Made by a program: the position numbers and the translations under genes. This document shows, in pieces, positions 18,554 through 28,280 of a stretch of DNA of 64,000 nt. Where the stretch lies: contig JAUMWB010000001.1 in the NCBI GenBank assembly GCA_030529845.1, forward strand, positions 62,001 to 126,000, in the 5' to 3' direction. Below the pieces are notes generated by a model, which had not been told where the DNA came from, made no database searches, and saw only the letters and a program-made list of their open reading frames with translations. This stretch comes from Rothia sp. (in: high G+C Gram-positive bacteria) (GTDB lineage Bacteria > Actinomycetota > Actinomycetes > Actinomycetales > Micrococcaceae). Positions within the stretch are counted from its first letter, which is position 1; each line of letters starts with the position of its first letter.

Positions 18554-19672
18554 ATGATTTCTATCCTGTTGGCTGCCGCTTTCGGCCTGATCATCTCGAT
18601 CGCCGGAACCCCGCTCTACACCAAATGGTTGGTGAAGCAGCAGTTCGGCCAGTTTATTCGCGAAGACGGCCCCACCTCACACCAAACCAAGCGGGGCACC
18701 CCCACTATGGGCGGTGTCATGATGATGGCAGCAACCGTCCTCGGTTTCTTCCTGGCCTTGGGCCTCTCAGCCCTGCTCACCGGAACTAGCCTGGCTCCGT
18801 CCGCCTCGGTTCTTTTGGCTATGTTCCTCATGCTAGGTATGGCTGGCGTTGGCTTTATCGATGACTTCCAGAAGATTTGGAAGAAGCAGAGTGAGGGCCT
18901 GACTCCCAAAGGCAAGATTGTGCTCCAGGGGCTTATCGGTACCCTCTTTGCGGTTGGCGCTCTCCTGATTAAGGACGAACGCGGCTGGTCACCTGCCTCC
19001 TTCAACATCTCCTTCACCCGCGATATCTCCTGGCTTGACCTGGCTTTTGCTGGGCCTGTGGTGGGTATTATCCTTTTCATCATCTGGGCCAACCTGATTG
19101 CTACCGCTACGACAAACGCTGTAAACCTCACCGATGGCCTGGACGGCCTGGCAACCGGTGCCGCGATTATGGTCTTTAGCGGTTACCTGCTGATTTCTAT
19201 GTGGCAGCAGCAGCATCTGTGTGCCCCCGGTTCCCTTGATAACGTCTGCTACGAGGTACCTGATTCAGGGCAGATGGCGATGCTGGCCGCTTCCCTCATT
19301 GGTGCCCTGATCGGCTTCCTCTGGTGGAACACCTCACCGGCTACTATCTTCATGGGCGATACCGGTTCCTTAGGTTTGGGCGGTGCCCTGGCGGCCTTCG
19401 CTATCATCACCCGCACCCAGATGCTTCTGCCGGTTATCGCAGGCCTCTTCGTTATGATTGCCCTTTCCGTCATTATTCAGGTGGGCTACTTCAAGATGAG
19501 CGGGGGCAAACGCGTCTTCCGTATGGCCCCCCTGCAGCACCACTTTGAGCTCAAGGGCTGGACCGAAGTGAACGTAGTAATCCGTTTCTGGATTCTCGCT
19601 GGCCTGTTTGTGGCTGTTGCATTGGGCATCTTCTACGGTGACTGGCTCCTGAGCAACGGAGGTGTTTTCTAA
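18554..19672 (+). CDS. mraY: Phospho-MurNAc-pentapeptide transferase MraY
   Basis: 372-aa polytopic membrane enzyme that transfers phospho-MurNAc-pentapeptide to undecaprenyl phosphate to form lipid I. The catalytic Asp-rich motif GFIDDFQK, the NAVNLTDGLDGLA motif and the C-terminal HHFELKGWTE HHH-like block are visible, with about ten hydrophobic segments. The stop codon overlaps the murD ATG by one base (TAATG), suggesting coupling. Confidence 0.96.
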   Translation: MISILLAAAFGLIISIAGTPLYTKWLVKQQFGQFIREDGPTSHQTKRGTPTMGGVMMMAATVLGFFLALGLSALLTGTSLAPSASVLLAMFLMLGMAGVGFIDDFQKIWKKQSEGLTPKGKIVLQGLIGTLFAVGALLIKDERGWSPASFNISFTRDISWLDLAFAGPVVGIILFIIWANLIATATTNAVNLTDGLDGLATGAAIMVFSGYLLISMWQQQHLCAPGSLDNVCYEVPDSGQMAMLAASLIGALIGFLWWNTSPATIFMGDTGSLGLGGALAAFAIITRTQMLLPVIAGLFVMIALSVIIQVGYFKMSGGKRVFRMAPLQHHFELKGWTEVNVVIRFWILAGLFVAVALGIFYGDWLLSNGGVF

Positions 19673-21207
19673 TGCAGGCAACTAATGCTAACCCCGTTTA
19701 CGGCTACGAGCGCCTGGAAAAGCTGACCAGCTGGGAGTCTGACTGGGCCGGCCTGCGCGTGGTCGTAGCCGGTTTGGGTATCTCAGGTTTTTCAGCTGCC
19801 GATACCCTGATCGAACTGGGCGCCCGCGTTGTCGTGGTGGACGGTAGCGATAACGAGGTCACTCGCGGTAAGGCCGATACTCTCAAGATTGTGGGTGCGG
19901 CCGGTTCGGTGCTGGGCGCCGGAGCCATGGACAACCTGCCTCTGGTCGAGGGACAGCCTGCTGACCTGGTCGTCACTTCACCCGGCCTAGCCCCCACGAT
20001 CGGAATTTTGGCCGATGCTGTAGCCCAAAAGATTCAGATCTGGGGTGACGTTGAGCTGGCCTGGCGTCTGCGTCAGCGCGAAGGACGCAAGGTTGCCCCC
20101 TGGCTGGCCATTACGGGCACCAACGGTAAAACCACCACCGTGGGCATGACCGAATCTATCCTGCAGACCGCAGGCTACAAGGCTATTGCCGTGGGTAATG
20201 TCGGTACCCCCATCTTGGACGCCCTACGCGACCCCGTTGACTACGACTTCTTTGCCGTTGAGCTCTCAAGCTTCCAGCTGCACTGGACCTACTCCATGTC
20301 ACCCCTGGCGTCCGTTGTGCTCAACGTGGCAGAAGACCACGTTGACTGGCACGCCGGTTACGATAACTACCTGGCCGATAAGGCCCGTATCTACGAAAAC
20401 ACTCAGGTCGCCTGCATCTTCAACGCTAACTACCCAGAAATCGTGCAGATGGTAGAAGAAGCGGACGTCGTTGAGGGCGCTCGAGCCATCGGCTTTTGGG
20501 CCGATACGCCCGGTCTTTCCATGCTGGGGGTCATCGATGGTCTCCTCATCGACCGGGCCTTCCTCGATAACCGCCGCAACCAGGCCCTGGAAGTGGCTGA
20601 GGTAGCAGATACCAGCCAGCTTCCGACCAAGCACACCGTCGAGAACGCCCTTGTTGCAGCAGCTCTCACTCGCGCTGCCGGTATTGAACCGGAACAGGTC
20701 AAGGCCGGTTTACAGAACTACGAGCCCGGTGCCCACCGTATCCAGCTGGTAGCCAATACCCACGGGGTGCTCTGGGTCAACGACTCTAAGGCCACCAACC
20801 CCCACGCAGCCAACGCTTCTCTGGCCTCCTTCAACCCCGTCATCTGGGTAGCAGGCGGCCTCTCCAAGGGCGTAACCTACGACGAGCTAGTGGCCGAACA
20901 CAAGGACCGCCTCAAGGCCGTGGTCATGATTGGCACCGACACCGCAGCCCTGGTAACAGCTCTGGCTGAGCAGGCACCTGACGTACCGGTCTACAAGATT
21001 AGCGAAAGCTCTCTACTGGCTGATGCCAGTGATGGCCGGGCCGTGATGAAACTGGCAGTTGCCAAGGCCCACGAGATTTCGGAACAGAATGACACCGTGC
21101 TCATGGCCCCTGCCGCAGCCTCAATGGACCAGTTCACCTCCTACGCTGACCGCGGTAATGCCTTTATCGATGCGGTAGCTGACCTGGTCAACCAGATTAA
21201 TTCCTAA
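19672..21207 (+). CDS. murD: UDP-MurNAc-L-alanine:D-glutamate ligase MurD
   Basis: 511-aa Mur ligase adding D-glutamate. N-terminal Rossmann-like domain (VVVAGLGISGFSAAD), ATP-binding ITGTNGKTTTVGM, and C-terminal WVNDSKATNPHAA and AGGLSKG motifs match the family. The start overlaps mraY by one base. Slightly longer than the E. coli enzyme (438 aa), mostly through N-terminal and loop additions. Confidence 0.95.
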   Translation: MQATNANPVYGYERLEKLTSWESDWAGLRVVVAGLGISGFSAADTLIELGARVVVVDGSDNEVTRGKADTLKIVGAAGSVLGAGAMDNLPLVEGQPADLVVTSPGLAPTIGILADAVAQKIQIWGDVELAWRLRQREGRKVAPWLAITGTNGKTTTVGMTESILQTAGYKAIAVGNVGTPILDALRDPVDYDFFAVELSSFQLHWTYSMSPLASVVLNVAEDHVDWHAGYDNYLADKARIYENTQVACIFNANYPEIVQMVEEADVVEGARAIGFWADTPGLSMLGVIDGLLIDRAFLDNRRNQALEVAEVADTSQLPTKHTVENALVAAALTRAAGIEPEQVKAGLQNYEPGAHRIQLVANTHGVLWVNDSKATNPHAANASLASFNPVIWVAGGLSKGVTYDELVAEHKDRLKAVVMIGTDTAALVTALAEQAPDVPVYKISESSLLADASDGRAVMKLAVAKAHEISEQNDTVLMAPAAASMDQFTSYADRGNAFIDAVADLVNQINS

Positions 21208-21320
21208 AACCAAAGAAGTGGAGGGCTGGGCAATCAGTAGCTACTGGTTCCCACCCTCCCTCACCTTTAAGCGCACCTACGGCGGGCGTCCGAACACGAG
21301 AGAAGAGAAGCGAGAAGACT

Positions 21321-23186
21321 ATGAGCCTGGCAGCAGAAACCCGGTTACCGCAGCGTCCTGGCTTTTTCCGGCGTCTCTGGGGGCTAGCCCGTACCAAGTG
21401 GGAAGATGCCCAGGTGCGTCTGGGTGCTATGGTCCTGACCGATGTACCCATCGTGCTGGTGGTTGCCGCAACCGTCCTGACCTTCTTTGGCGTGATGATG
21501 GTACTCTCAGCCTCCAGCGTTGAGCAGATTTCTTCCGGTGCAGGTGCCTTTGCCCAGGCCCGCTCTCAGGGTATGTTTGCGGTTTTGGGTCTGGTGTCCA
21601 TGTTGCTGGTGGGCTATCTGATACCCGTTACCTGGTACCGCCGCCCCTGGGTTGTTCACACCCTGCTGGGCCTGGCCGCCCTGTTGCTGATTGCGGTTAT
21701 TTTTGTGGGAACCACCGTCAACGGTAACCGCAACTGGATTAATATCGCTGGTTTCTCTATCCAGCCCTCGGAGTTCGCTAAGCCCATCATGATTCTCTGG
21801 CTGGCTTCGGTCTACTCCCGCCAGGGGCGTATCGACAGGGGAACCCTGGCCCAGACCGCCTATAAGGGCCTGGTGCCAGCCCTCTTAGGGTTTGGCCTGA
21901 TAGTCACCCTGATTCTGGCCGGCCATGACGTAGGTACCGTGCTCATCTACGCCCTCTTCTTCAGCGCGATTTTCATGGCTGCCCGCCCTTCCCGGGGACT
22001 GGTCACAATCAGCGCAGGCCTGGGAGTTCTAGCTGCCACCGTCATGGTAGTAATTAGCCCTAACCGCATTGAACGTATCTTCAATACCTTTGCCTTTTGG
22101 CGCGATTGTGTTGAGGCCACCTGCGACCAGGCTAACTCGGGTCTAGCTGCTCTTGCGACCGGCGGTTTCTGGGGAGTAGGGCTGGGCCAGTCCCGTCAGA
22201 AGTACAACTACCTGCCTGAGGCCCACAACGACTACATTTTCGCTGTTGTCGGTGAAGAGCTGGGCCTTATTGGCGCCATCGCTGTGCTGCTACTCTATGC
22301 GGCTCTGATTTACTGCGCCATGCGTGTTTTGCTGCGTTCTTCTGATCTCTTCATCCGCTACGCTACCATCGGCATTATCACCTGGATTGCTGGCCAGGCC
22401 CTGCTGAATATCGCCATGGTGGTGGGGCTTATGCCCGTCATCGGTGTGCCCCTGCCCTTTATCTCGGCTGGCGGTTCGGCGCTGGTGTCCTCCCTGGTTG
22501 GTATCGGTATCCTTATTGCTTTTGCCCGCCAGACCCCCCTTACCCCGATTGTGGGGGAGCGCACCGGCATAGCCAACAGCAAGATGCAAAAGGACGCCGC
22601 CCGCCGGCTGGCCCTGGGCCGCATCGCTGAGCGGGAGCAAGCCGTCATCGCCGCAGACCCTGACGGTACTGGGTGGACCCTGGAAAAACTCACTACCCGC
22701 CTAGGGGCCCTAGTAGACGGGCGCGGCTCCACCCGCCCGGCGGACTCCGCGCCTCACCGGGCACCGGCAGGTACCCGTTCTATGCGCCCCTCGGCTGCCA
22801 CCGCCCGTCCGTCCGCTCAGACGGTTCGCCGGTCGGCGCCTCTTTCCGCTGAAGCCAGCGCCGAAGCTGCAATGGCCCGTCGCTCGAGCTCAGTCAGTGG
22901 GGCCCGGCCCTCAGTAAGCGTCCAGCAGGCCCACACCCGAACCACCTCAGCCCAGACTCAGCAGCCAGGTCGTCCTGCTGCCCAGAGTCCTGCGACTCAG
23001 GGAGCCGTGGGCCGCAGCTCCGTAGCTCAATCGGCTACTAGTGCCACACGACCAGCTGTAGCACGGGCTGCAGGGGCTCAAAGCGCCGAGCCTGTCCAGC
23101 GCGCCCCTAAGGAGCAAAAACTGCCCGCTGGCCTGCGCACTATCCGCAAGGCCCGCAAGCTGCCAGAGGAGCACTCAGAGGGGTAA
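21321..23186 (+). CDS. ftsW: SEDS peptidoglycan glycosyltransferase FtsW with long C-terminal tail
   Basis: 621-aa protein. Residues ~40-410 are the polytopic SEDS domain, with the signature PLPFISAGGSALVSSL and the conserved loop carrying ARPSRG. It polymerises lipid II at the septum with FtsI. The remaining ~210 residues form a cytosolic tail: first a helical segment (DAARRLALGRIAEREQAV), then Ala/Ser/Arg/Pro/Gln-rich low complexity, ending in a basic patch. FtsW tails in mycobacteria are also extended and interact with FtsZ; whether this one does is inference. It lies in the dcw cluster after murD. Confidence 0.94.
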   Translation: MSLAAETRLPQRPGFFRRLWGLARTKWEDAQVRLGAMVLTDVPIVLVVAATVLTFFGVMMVLSASSVEQISSGAGAFAQARSQGMFAVLGLVSMLLVGYLIPVTWYRRPWVVHTLLGLAALLLIAVIFVGTTVNGNRNWINIAGFSIQPSEFAKPIMILWLASVYSRQGRIDRGTLAQTAYKGLVPALLGFGLIVTLILAGHDVGTVLIYALFFSAIFMAARPSRGLVTISAGLGVLAATVMVVISPNRIERIFNTFAFWRDCVEATCDQANSGLAALATGGFWGVGLGQSRQKYNYLPEAHNDYIFAVVGEELGLIGAIAVLLLYAALIYCAMRVLLRSSDLFIRYATIGIITWIAGQALLNIAMVVGLMPVIGVPLPFISAGGSALVSSLVGIGILIAFARQTPLTPIVGERTGIANSKMQKDAARRLALGRIAEREQAVIAADPDGTGWTLEKLTTRLGALVDGRGSTRPADSAPHRAPAGTRSMRPSAATARPSAQTVRRSAPLSAEASAEAAMARRSSSVSGARPSVSVQQAHTRTTSAQTQQPGRPAAQSPATQGAVGRSSVAQSATSATRPAVARAAGAQSAEPVQRAPKEQKLPAGLRTIRKARKLPEEHSEG

Positions 23187-23277
23187 GCTGGCTCACTGCC
23201 CCCATCCTCAAGGTGTGCCTGTGGCCCAATCCGCGTAAACTAAGGGTCGAAACAGAACACCAAGGGAGTGAAACCTG

Positions 23278-24375
23278 ATGACCCACGCACCCACTGTCGT
23301 GCTCGCAGGCGGCGGCACAGCCGGGCATATCAACCCTATGCTGGCCATTGCCCGAGCCCTCCAGGAGCGCGAGCCCGATGTCACTATCATGACCGTCGGC
23401 ACCGAAAATAGCATGGAGGCCCGGCTAGTACCGGCAGCGGGCTTTGACATCAGCTTTATCCCTAAGGTCCCCTTCCCCCGTCGCCCCAACCTTGATGTTC
23501 TCAAGTTCCCCGGGCGCTTCCGGGCCTCGCTCAAGCAGGCCGAGAAGATTCTGACCGACACCGGGGCGGATGTGCTGGTAGGTGTAGGCGGCTACGTCTG
23601 CACCCCCATGTACCTAGCAGCCCACAAGCTAGGAGTGCCCGTGGTGATTCACGAGGCTAACGCTAAGCCAGGACTTGCCAATAAGGTGGGTGCCAAGAAG
23701 GCTGCCCTGGTAGCTACAGCTTTCCCCGATACCCCCATTTCAGGGGCCCGTACCGTAGGCATGCCCATGCGCCAGAACATCGCCGACCTCGACCGCGCCA
23801 CCGAACAGGCCGCAGCTCGAGAGCGCCTGGGGCTAGACCCAGATAAGCCTACCCTGGTGGTAACAGGCGGTTCTCTTGGAGCTTTGAGCCTCAACCGGGC
23901 CGTTGCCGAGATCATCGATGAAATTGCCCCGGCTGGCTACCAGCTGCTGCACATCACCGGCCGCGATAAGGCGGTTAAGGACGAAACCGGCCAGCTCTGC
24001 TCCGCCCCCGGCTACCAGCAGGTTGAGTTCATCACCTCAATGGAAGATGTCTATGCAGCTGCTGACCTGATGGTGGTGCGCTCTGGCGCAGCCACGGTCA
24101 GCGAAATCGCCGCCGTGGGCCTACCAGCTATCTTTGTGCCTCTACCCATTGGCAACGGTGAACAGGCCCTGAACGCCCGCTCTCTGGTCGCTGCCGGGGC
24201 GGCCCTGCTGGTAGACGATTCAGATTTCACCGCTAGCTGGTTTAGACAGAATGTACCGGCCCTACTGGCAGACACCGATAAACTTACCGACATGGCAGAA
24301 AAGTCCTACCGGCACGGCATCCGCGATGCCGCGCAGGTCATGGCAGACGAAGTACTGAAGGCGGCCCGCGTATGA
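23278..24375 (+). CDS. murG: UDP-GlcNAc:lipid I N-acetylglucosaminyltransferase MurG
   Basis: 365-aa GT-B glycosyltransferase that makes lipid II on the inner membrane face. N-terminal glycine-rich loop GGGTAGHINP, second glycine motif TGGSLGALSLN and the UDP-GlcNAc-binding VRSGAATVSEIAAVGLPA are present. AAGGGAG lies upstream of the ATG. The stop overlaps the murC start by 4 nt (ATGA). Confidence 0.96.
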   Translation: MTHAPTVVLAGGGTAGHINPMLAIARALQEREPDVTIMTVGTENSMEARLVPAAGFDISFIPKVPFPRRPNLDVLKFPGRFRASLKQAEKILTDTGADVLVGVGGYVCTPMYLAAHKLGVPVVIHEANAKPGLANKVGAKKAALVATAFPDTPISGARTVGMPMRQNIADLDRATEQAAARERLGLDPDKPTLVVTGGSLGALSLNRAVAEIIDEIAPAGYQLLHITGRDKAVKDETGQLCSAPGYQQVEFITSMEDVYAAADLMVVRSGAATVSEIAAVGLPAIFVPLPIGNGEQALNARSLVAAGAALLVDDSDFTASWFRQNVPALLADTDKLTDMAEKSYRHGIRDAAQVMADEVLKAARV

Positions 24376-25862
24376 GCACCTCACTCATGGATCTTTCAAT
24401 CGACCTACCCGCACCCCTGAATCCTCCTTTCCCCGAGCGCCCGGCCCTTGCCGACCTGGGGCGGGTACATTTTGTGGGAATTGGCGGGGCGGGTATGTCG
24501 GCTATCGCCCGGCTGATGCTGCGAGCCGGTATGACCGTCAGCGGGTCGGACCAGGCTGAAAGCGCAGCCCTGATGGGCCTGCGTGAGCTGGGGGCTCGGG
24601 TTTCGGTGCCCCAGGCCGCTGAGAACATTGAGGGTGCGGATACCGTGGTTATCTCAACCGCAATTCGTGAAGAAAACCCTGAACTCGCTGCTGCCCGCGC
24701 TCGCGGATTGCGCGTGCTGCACCGCTCTGAGGCCCTGGCTGCGACTATGCGGGATTCTAAGGTCATCGCTGTTGCCGGTACCCACGGTAAAACCACCACT
24801 TCATCGATGATTTCGGTGATGCTCGATGGCCTGGGGCTAGACCCCTCCTTTGCTGTCGGCTCAACTATTGCCGGTTACAACACCAACGCCCATCTGGGGG
24901 CTTCGGGCCCTGAGTCCTGGTTCGTGGCTGAAGCTGATGAATCCGATGGCTCCTTTGTGCGCTACCGTCCCGAGATTGCGGTGATCACCAACGCCGAGCC
25001 CGACCACCTTGATTTCTACGGCACGAGCGAGCGGGTCTTTGAGGCTTTCAACCGCTTTATTGCCTCTATGGCGCCCGGCGGTGTTTTTGTGACCTGCGCG
25101 GACGACGCCGGTGCAGCCACCTTGGCCGCAAAGGCAGCGGACGCTGGTGTGCAGGTTGTCACCTACGGCGAGGGGGAGGGTGCCATGGTTCGCCTGACCG
25201 GTATCACCTCTGAAGGAACCGACTGTTCTTCGAACCTGGTCTGGGACTTCACCGTAGGTGGCCAGCAGTTTACGGGGCAGATTACCCTGACTCTGCCAGT
25301 GCCGGGTATCCATAACCAGCTCAACGCCACGGCGTCCTTTGTCTGTGCTCTGCTGGCTGGTGCTAGCCCCGAAGAGGCTGTAAAAGCCCTTGCCCATTTC
25401 TCCGGCACCGACCGCCGCTTTACCCTGCGCGGTGAGGCAGATGGGGTTCAGGTCTTTGACGACTACGCTCATCACCCCACCGAGGTACACCGTGCCCTTG
25501 AAACCGGCCGTACTGTCGCTGCCGGGCATAACCTCTACGTGATCTTCCAGCCCCACCTCTTCTCCCGCACCAAGGAGTTTGCAAGAGAGTTCGCCGAATC
25601 GCTGTCACAGGCTGATCGTAGCTACGTACTTGATATCTACCCCGCCCGTGAGAAGCCTATGGAGGGTGTTACCAGTCACCTGATTACCGAGGCTGGTTTC
25701 TCGGAGGTGCACTATGCCGAGAACAGTGACCAGGCTCTTGAGGCCGTGGTTGCAGCTGCCCTGCCAGGAGATATCATCATGACCGTGGGTGCTGGTGACG
25801 TCACCGCCCTGGGGCGGGTTCTGGTAGAGAAGCTTGCCGCCCGTGAAGGTGCTGCGCTCTAG
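24372..25862 (+). CDS. murC: UDP-MurNAc:L-alanine ligase MurC
   Basis: 496-aa Mur ligase attaching L-alanine to UDP-MurNAc. N-terminal GIGGAGMSAIARLM nucleotide-binding domain, ATP loop AGTHGKTTTSSM, and the DDYAHHPTEV signature near residues 356-365 are all visible. It overlaps murG by 4 nt at its start and ftsQ by 1 nt at its end, so the three are probably translated in concert. Confidence 0.96.
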   Translation: MSTSLMDLSIDLPAPLNPPFPERPALADLGRVHFVGIGGAGMSAIARLMLRAGMTVSGSDQAESAALMGLRELGARVSVPQAAENIEGADTVVISTAIREENPELAAARARGLRVLHRSEALAATMRDSKVIAVAGTHGKTTTSSMISVMLDGLGLDPSFAVGSTIAGYNTNAHLGASGPESWFVAEADESDGSFVRYRPEIAVITNAEPDHLDFYGTSERVFEAFNRFIASMAPGGVFVTCADDAGAATLAAKAADAGVQVVTYGEGEGAMVRLTGITSEGTDCSSNLVWDFTVGGQQFTGQITLTLPVPGIHNQLNATASFVCALLAGASPEEAVKALAHFSGTDRRFTLRGEADGVQVFDDYAHHPTEVHRALETGRTVAAGHNLYVIFQPHLFSRTKEFAREFAESLSQADRSYVLDIYPAREKPMEGVTSHLITEAGFSEVHYAENSDQALEAVVAAALPGDIIMTVGAGDVTALGRVLVEKLAAREGAAL

Positions 25863-26755
25863 TGGCTGACGAAAAAAAGCCCCGCATTCGCCTGAATTCT
25901 TCCAAGGTGAGCCAGCTGCCTGATGCCGGTGATAACTTGGTCGATATTTCAGAGAACAGCCGTTTTGCCCAGTGGCGTCAGGCTCAGGCCGAAGAGCGGG
26001 GTAGCGGCCAGAAAGAGGCCCTTGCCTCTCCCTCTGCCCCCCTACAGTTGCGTCCCCGGACTCAGGCTAGCGGTGGCTGGAAAAAGTGGGCCTACGGGTT
26101 AGGGACGCTGGTTCTTGCTACCCTAATCTTTGTAGGGGTCGTATTCTTTTCGCCCCTGTTGGCTACCCGCACGATTACGGTAGAGGGTGCTTCTTTGCTG
26201 GATGAAGCGACCGTACAACAGCAGCTGAGCCAACTCCAGGGAGTACCGATGACCCGCATTAGCGAGTCCGAGGTTGCCTCCTTAATCGGTAATGAGAATG
26301 TGCTCTACGGGGTTTCCCTGCAAGCTAATCCACCTCATGAACTCGTCGTGCAGTTGCACGAGCGTGTGCCCGTTGCAGTGGTGGAGAATGGGGGTAGCTT
26401 CGTTCTGGTTGATAATGAGGGCGTGCAGCTGGGTACCGCAGATTCGGTTGAGGACGCCGGTGTTCCGTTGGTTGCCGGTGGTTTAGAGATAGTGGGGTCG
26501 GCTGCTTTTAGCACCGTGACCGGTGTGCTGGCGGCCCTGCCGACGTCGATTTTGTCTCAGGTTTCTGAGGCTAAGGCTGATTCGGCATCGACTATCACTC
26601 TAGAGATGGTGGATGGTACGCAGGTGGTTTGGGGGACCCCGGAAGAAAGTGACCTTAAGGCTAAGGTTCTAGTTCAGCTTATGGACTCTGTGGGGACTCA
26701 GCAGGCGGTTGAAACCTATGATGTTTCAAGCCCTCTTGTCCCCACCGTAAAATAG
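25862..26755 (+). CDS. ftsQ: Cell division protein FtsQ
   Basis: 297-aa bitopic protein with a basic, Ser/Gln-rich cytosolic N-terminus, one membrane segment (~75-97, YGLGTLVLATLIFVGVVFF), an extracellular POTRA domain beginning RTITVEGASLLDEATV, and the FtsQ beta domain (LHERVPVAVVENGGSFVLVD). It recruits FtsL and later divisome proteins. The GTG start shares one base with the murC stop. Assignment is supported by position between murC and ftsZ. Confidence 0.92.
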   Translation: MADEKKPRIRLNSSKVSQLPDAGDNLVDISENSRFAQWRQAQAEERGSGQKEALASPSAPLQLRPRTQASGGWKKWAYGLGTLVLATLIFVGVVFFSPLLATRTITVEGASLLDEATVQQQLSQLQGVPMTRISESEVASLIGNENVLYGVSLQANPPHELVVQLHERVPVAVVENGGSFVLVDNEGVQLGTADSVEDAGVPLVAGGLEIVGSAAFSTVTGVLAALPTSILSQVSEAKADSASTITLEMVDGTQVVWGTPEESDLKAKVLVQLMDSVGTQQAVETYDVSSPLVPTVK

Positions 26756-26950
26756 CTTCAACTTCTACCTGAAGTTTTTGTTTGACCTTGATATTTTCTG
26801 AGAAAAATAAGGTCATGCGTGAAACGAGGGCGACATTGCAAGGTGAAGTTGATACTCTTTCATTGATTGAAACAATAGGTTTACTCCAATCTCAACTTTC
26901 ACTCTAAGGTTGAATTGGTTTGACACAAGGCACAAATTAGTAGGGAATCC
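26756..26950 (+). promoter_or_regulatory. AT-rich ftsQ-ftsZ intergenic region with two hairpins
   Basis: A 195-nt gap, more AT-rich than its neighbours. AACTTC/GAAGTT (26760-26776) followed by TTTTTG resembles a weak terminator. A second hairpin pairs GACCTT with AAGGTC and ATTTTC with GAAAAAT (26784-26814). A TTGACA hexamer lies at 26920-26925, but no -10 at standard distance was found. The region probably carries one or more ftsZ promoters, as it does in other actinobacteria; exact elements are not resolved. Confidence 0.5.
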
Positions 26951-28159
26951 ATGGATACAGCAACTCCCCAGAACTACCTGGCAGTCATTAAGGTCGTCGG
27001 TATCGGCGGCGGTGGCGTCAACGCTGTCAACCGCATGATTGAGGTTGGTCTGCGTGGCGTTGAATTCATTGCGATCAACACCGACGCTCAGGCTCTGCTC
27101 ATGTCAGATGCAGACGTCAAGCTCGACGTTGGTCGTGAACTGACCCGTGGCCTGGGCGCAGGCGCCAACCCCGATGTTGGACGCCAGGCTGCTGAAGACC
27201 ACGAACAGGAAATCGAAGAGGTACTCAAGGGTGCCGATATGGTCTTCGTGACCGCAGGCGAAGGTGGTGGTACCGGCACCGGTGGCGCTCCCGTCGTTGC
27301 CCGCATCGCCCGCTCCCTGGGCGCACTGACTATCGGTGTTGTCACCCGTCCCTTCACTTTCGAAGGCCGCCGTCGCTCCAACCAGGCTGAAACCGGTATC
27401 GCTGCCCTGCGCGATGAGGTCGATACCCTGATTGTTATCCCCAACGACCGCCTGCTGTCCATCTCAGACCGCAACGTCTCCATGCTCGACGCCTTCAAGT
27501 CAGCAGACCAGGTTCTGCTCTCCGGTGTCCAGGGCATTACCGACCTGATTACCACCCCCGGCCTGATCAACCTCGACTTTGCAGACGTCAAGTCCGTCAT
27601 GCAGGGCGCAGGCTCAGCCCTCATGGGTATCGGTTCCGCCTCAGGTGAGGACCGCGCTGTCAAGGCAGCTGAACTGGCTATTGCCTCACCCCTGCTCGAA
27701 GCATCCATCGACGGTGCTCACGGCGTCCTGCTCTCCATCCAGGGCGGTTCAGACCTGGGCCTCTTCGAGATCAACGAAGCAGCCCGCCTGGTTCAGGAAG
27801 TCGCTCACCCCGATGCCAACATCATCTTCGGTGCCGTCATTGACGATGCCCTGGGTGATGAGGCTCGCGTGACCGTCATCGCCGCAGGCTTTGACTCCGT
27901 CAACCCCGAAACCAACTCCAATAACACCAACCCCGCAGCTAACCAGGCCGCCCGTACCCAGCAGAACTTTGGTGGCGCTTCCGCGGCCCCGGCTGCTGCT
28001 TCAGGTTTCGGCGCAGCACCTGCGGCAGGCAACAACTGGAGCAAGGGCGGTAACGACGTTCCCACCAACGCCGGTTTTGATGTAGACCTTCCCCCGGTTG
28101 TTGAGGAATCCCAGTCAGTACGTCGCGACACCCTCGATGTGCCTGACTTCCTGAAGTAA
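26951..28159 (+). CDS. ftsZ: Cell division GTPase FtsZ
   Basis: 402-aa tubulin-like GTPase forming the cytokinetic ring. Signatures: [14 protein letters not shown] (near residue 17), the tubulin loop [15 protein letters not shown], and T7 loop [11 protein letters not shown], which completes the active site of the next subunit. A variable Ala/Asn-rich linker leads to the C-terminal conserved peptide [10 protein letters not shown], the docking site for SepF and FtsW-type partners. Codon use is strongly biased to GC-ending codons, as expected for a highly expressed gene. Confidence 0.98.
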   Translation: MDTATPQNYLAVIKVVGIGGGGVNAVNRMIEVGLRGVEFIAINTDAQALLMSDADVKLDVGRELTRGLGAGANPDVGRQAAEDHEQEIEEVLKGADMVFVTAGEGGGTGTGGAPVVARIARSLGALTIGVVTRPFTFEGRRRSNQAETGIAALRDEVDTLIVIPNDRLLSISDRNVSMLDAFKSADQVLLSGVQGITDLITTPGLINLDFADVKSVMQGAGSALMGIGSASGEDRAVKAAELAIASPLLEASIDGAHGVLLSIQGGSDLGLFEINEAARLVQEVAHPDANIIFGAVIDDALGDEARVTVIAAGFDSVNPETNSNNTNPAANQAARTQQNFGGASAAPAAASGFGAAPAAGNNWSKGGNDVPTNAGFDVDLPPVVEESQSVRRDTLDVPDFLK

Positions 28160-28207
28160 GAACTTCAGACCCACACCCTAGACAGGCATGGCCCGTCTGA
28201 GCACTGA

Positions 28208-28250
28208 GAGGGGGTGAAAGCTAGTTCTAGCTTTCATCCCCTCTTCGTTT
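28208..28250 (+). terminator. Intrinsic terminator after ftsZ
   Basis: GAGGGGGTGAAAGCTAG (28208-28224), loop TT, then CTAGCTTTCATCCCCTC (28227-28243), one G-T pair, followed by TTCGTTT. This should separate most ftsZ mRNA from the downstream pgeF-yggS genes. Confidence 0.85.
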
Positions 28251-28280
28251 CCCCTCTCTACGAAAGGTAGACCAGGCCCT

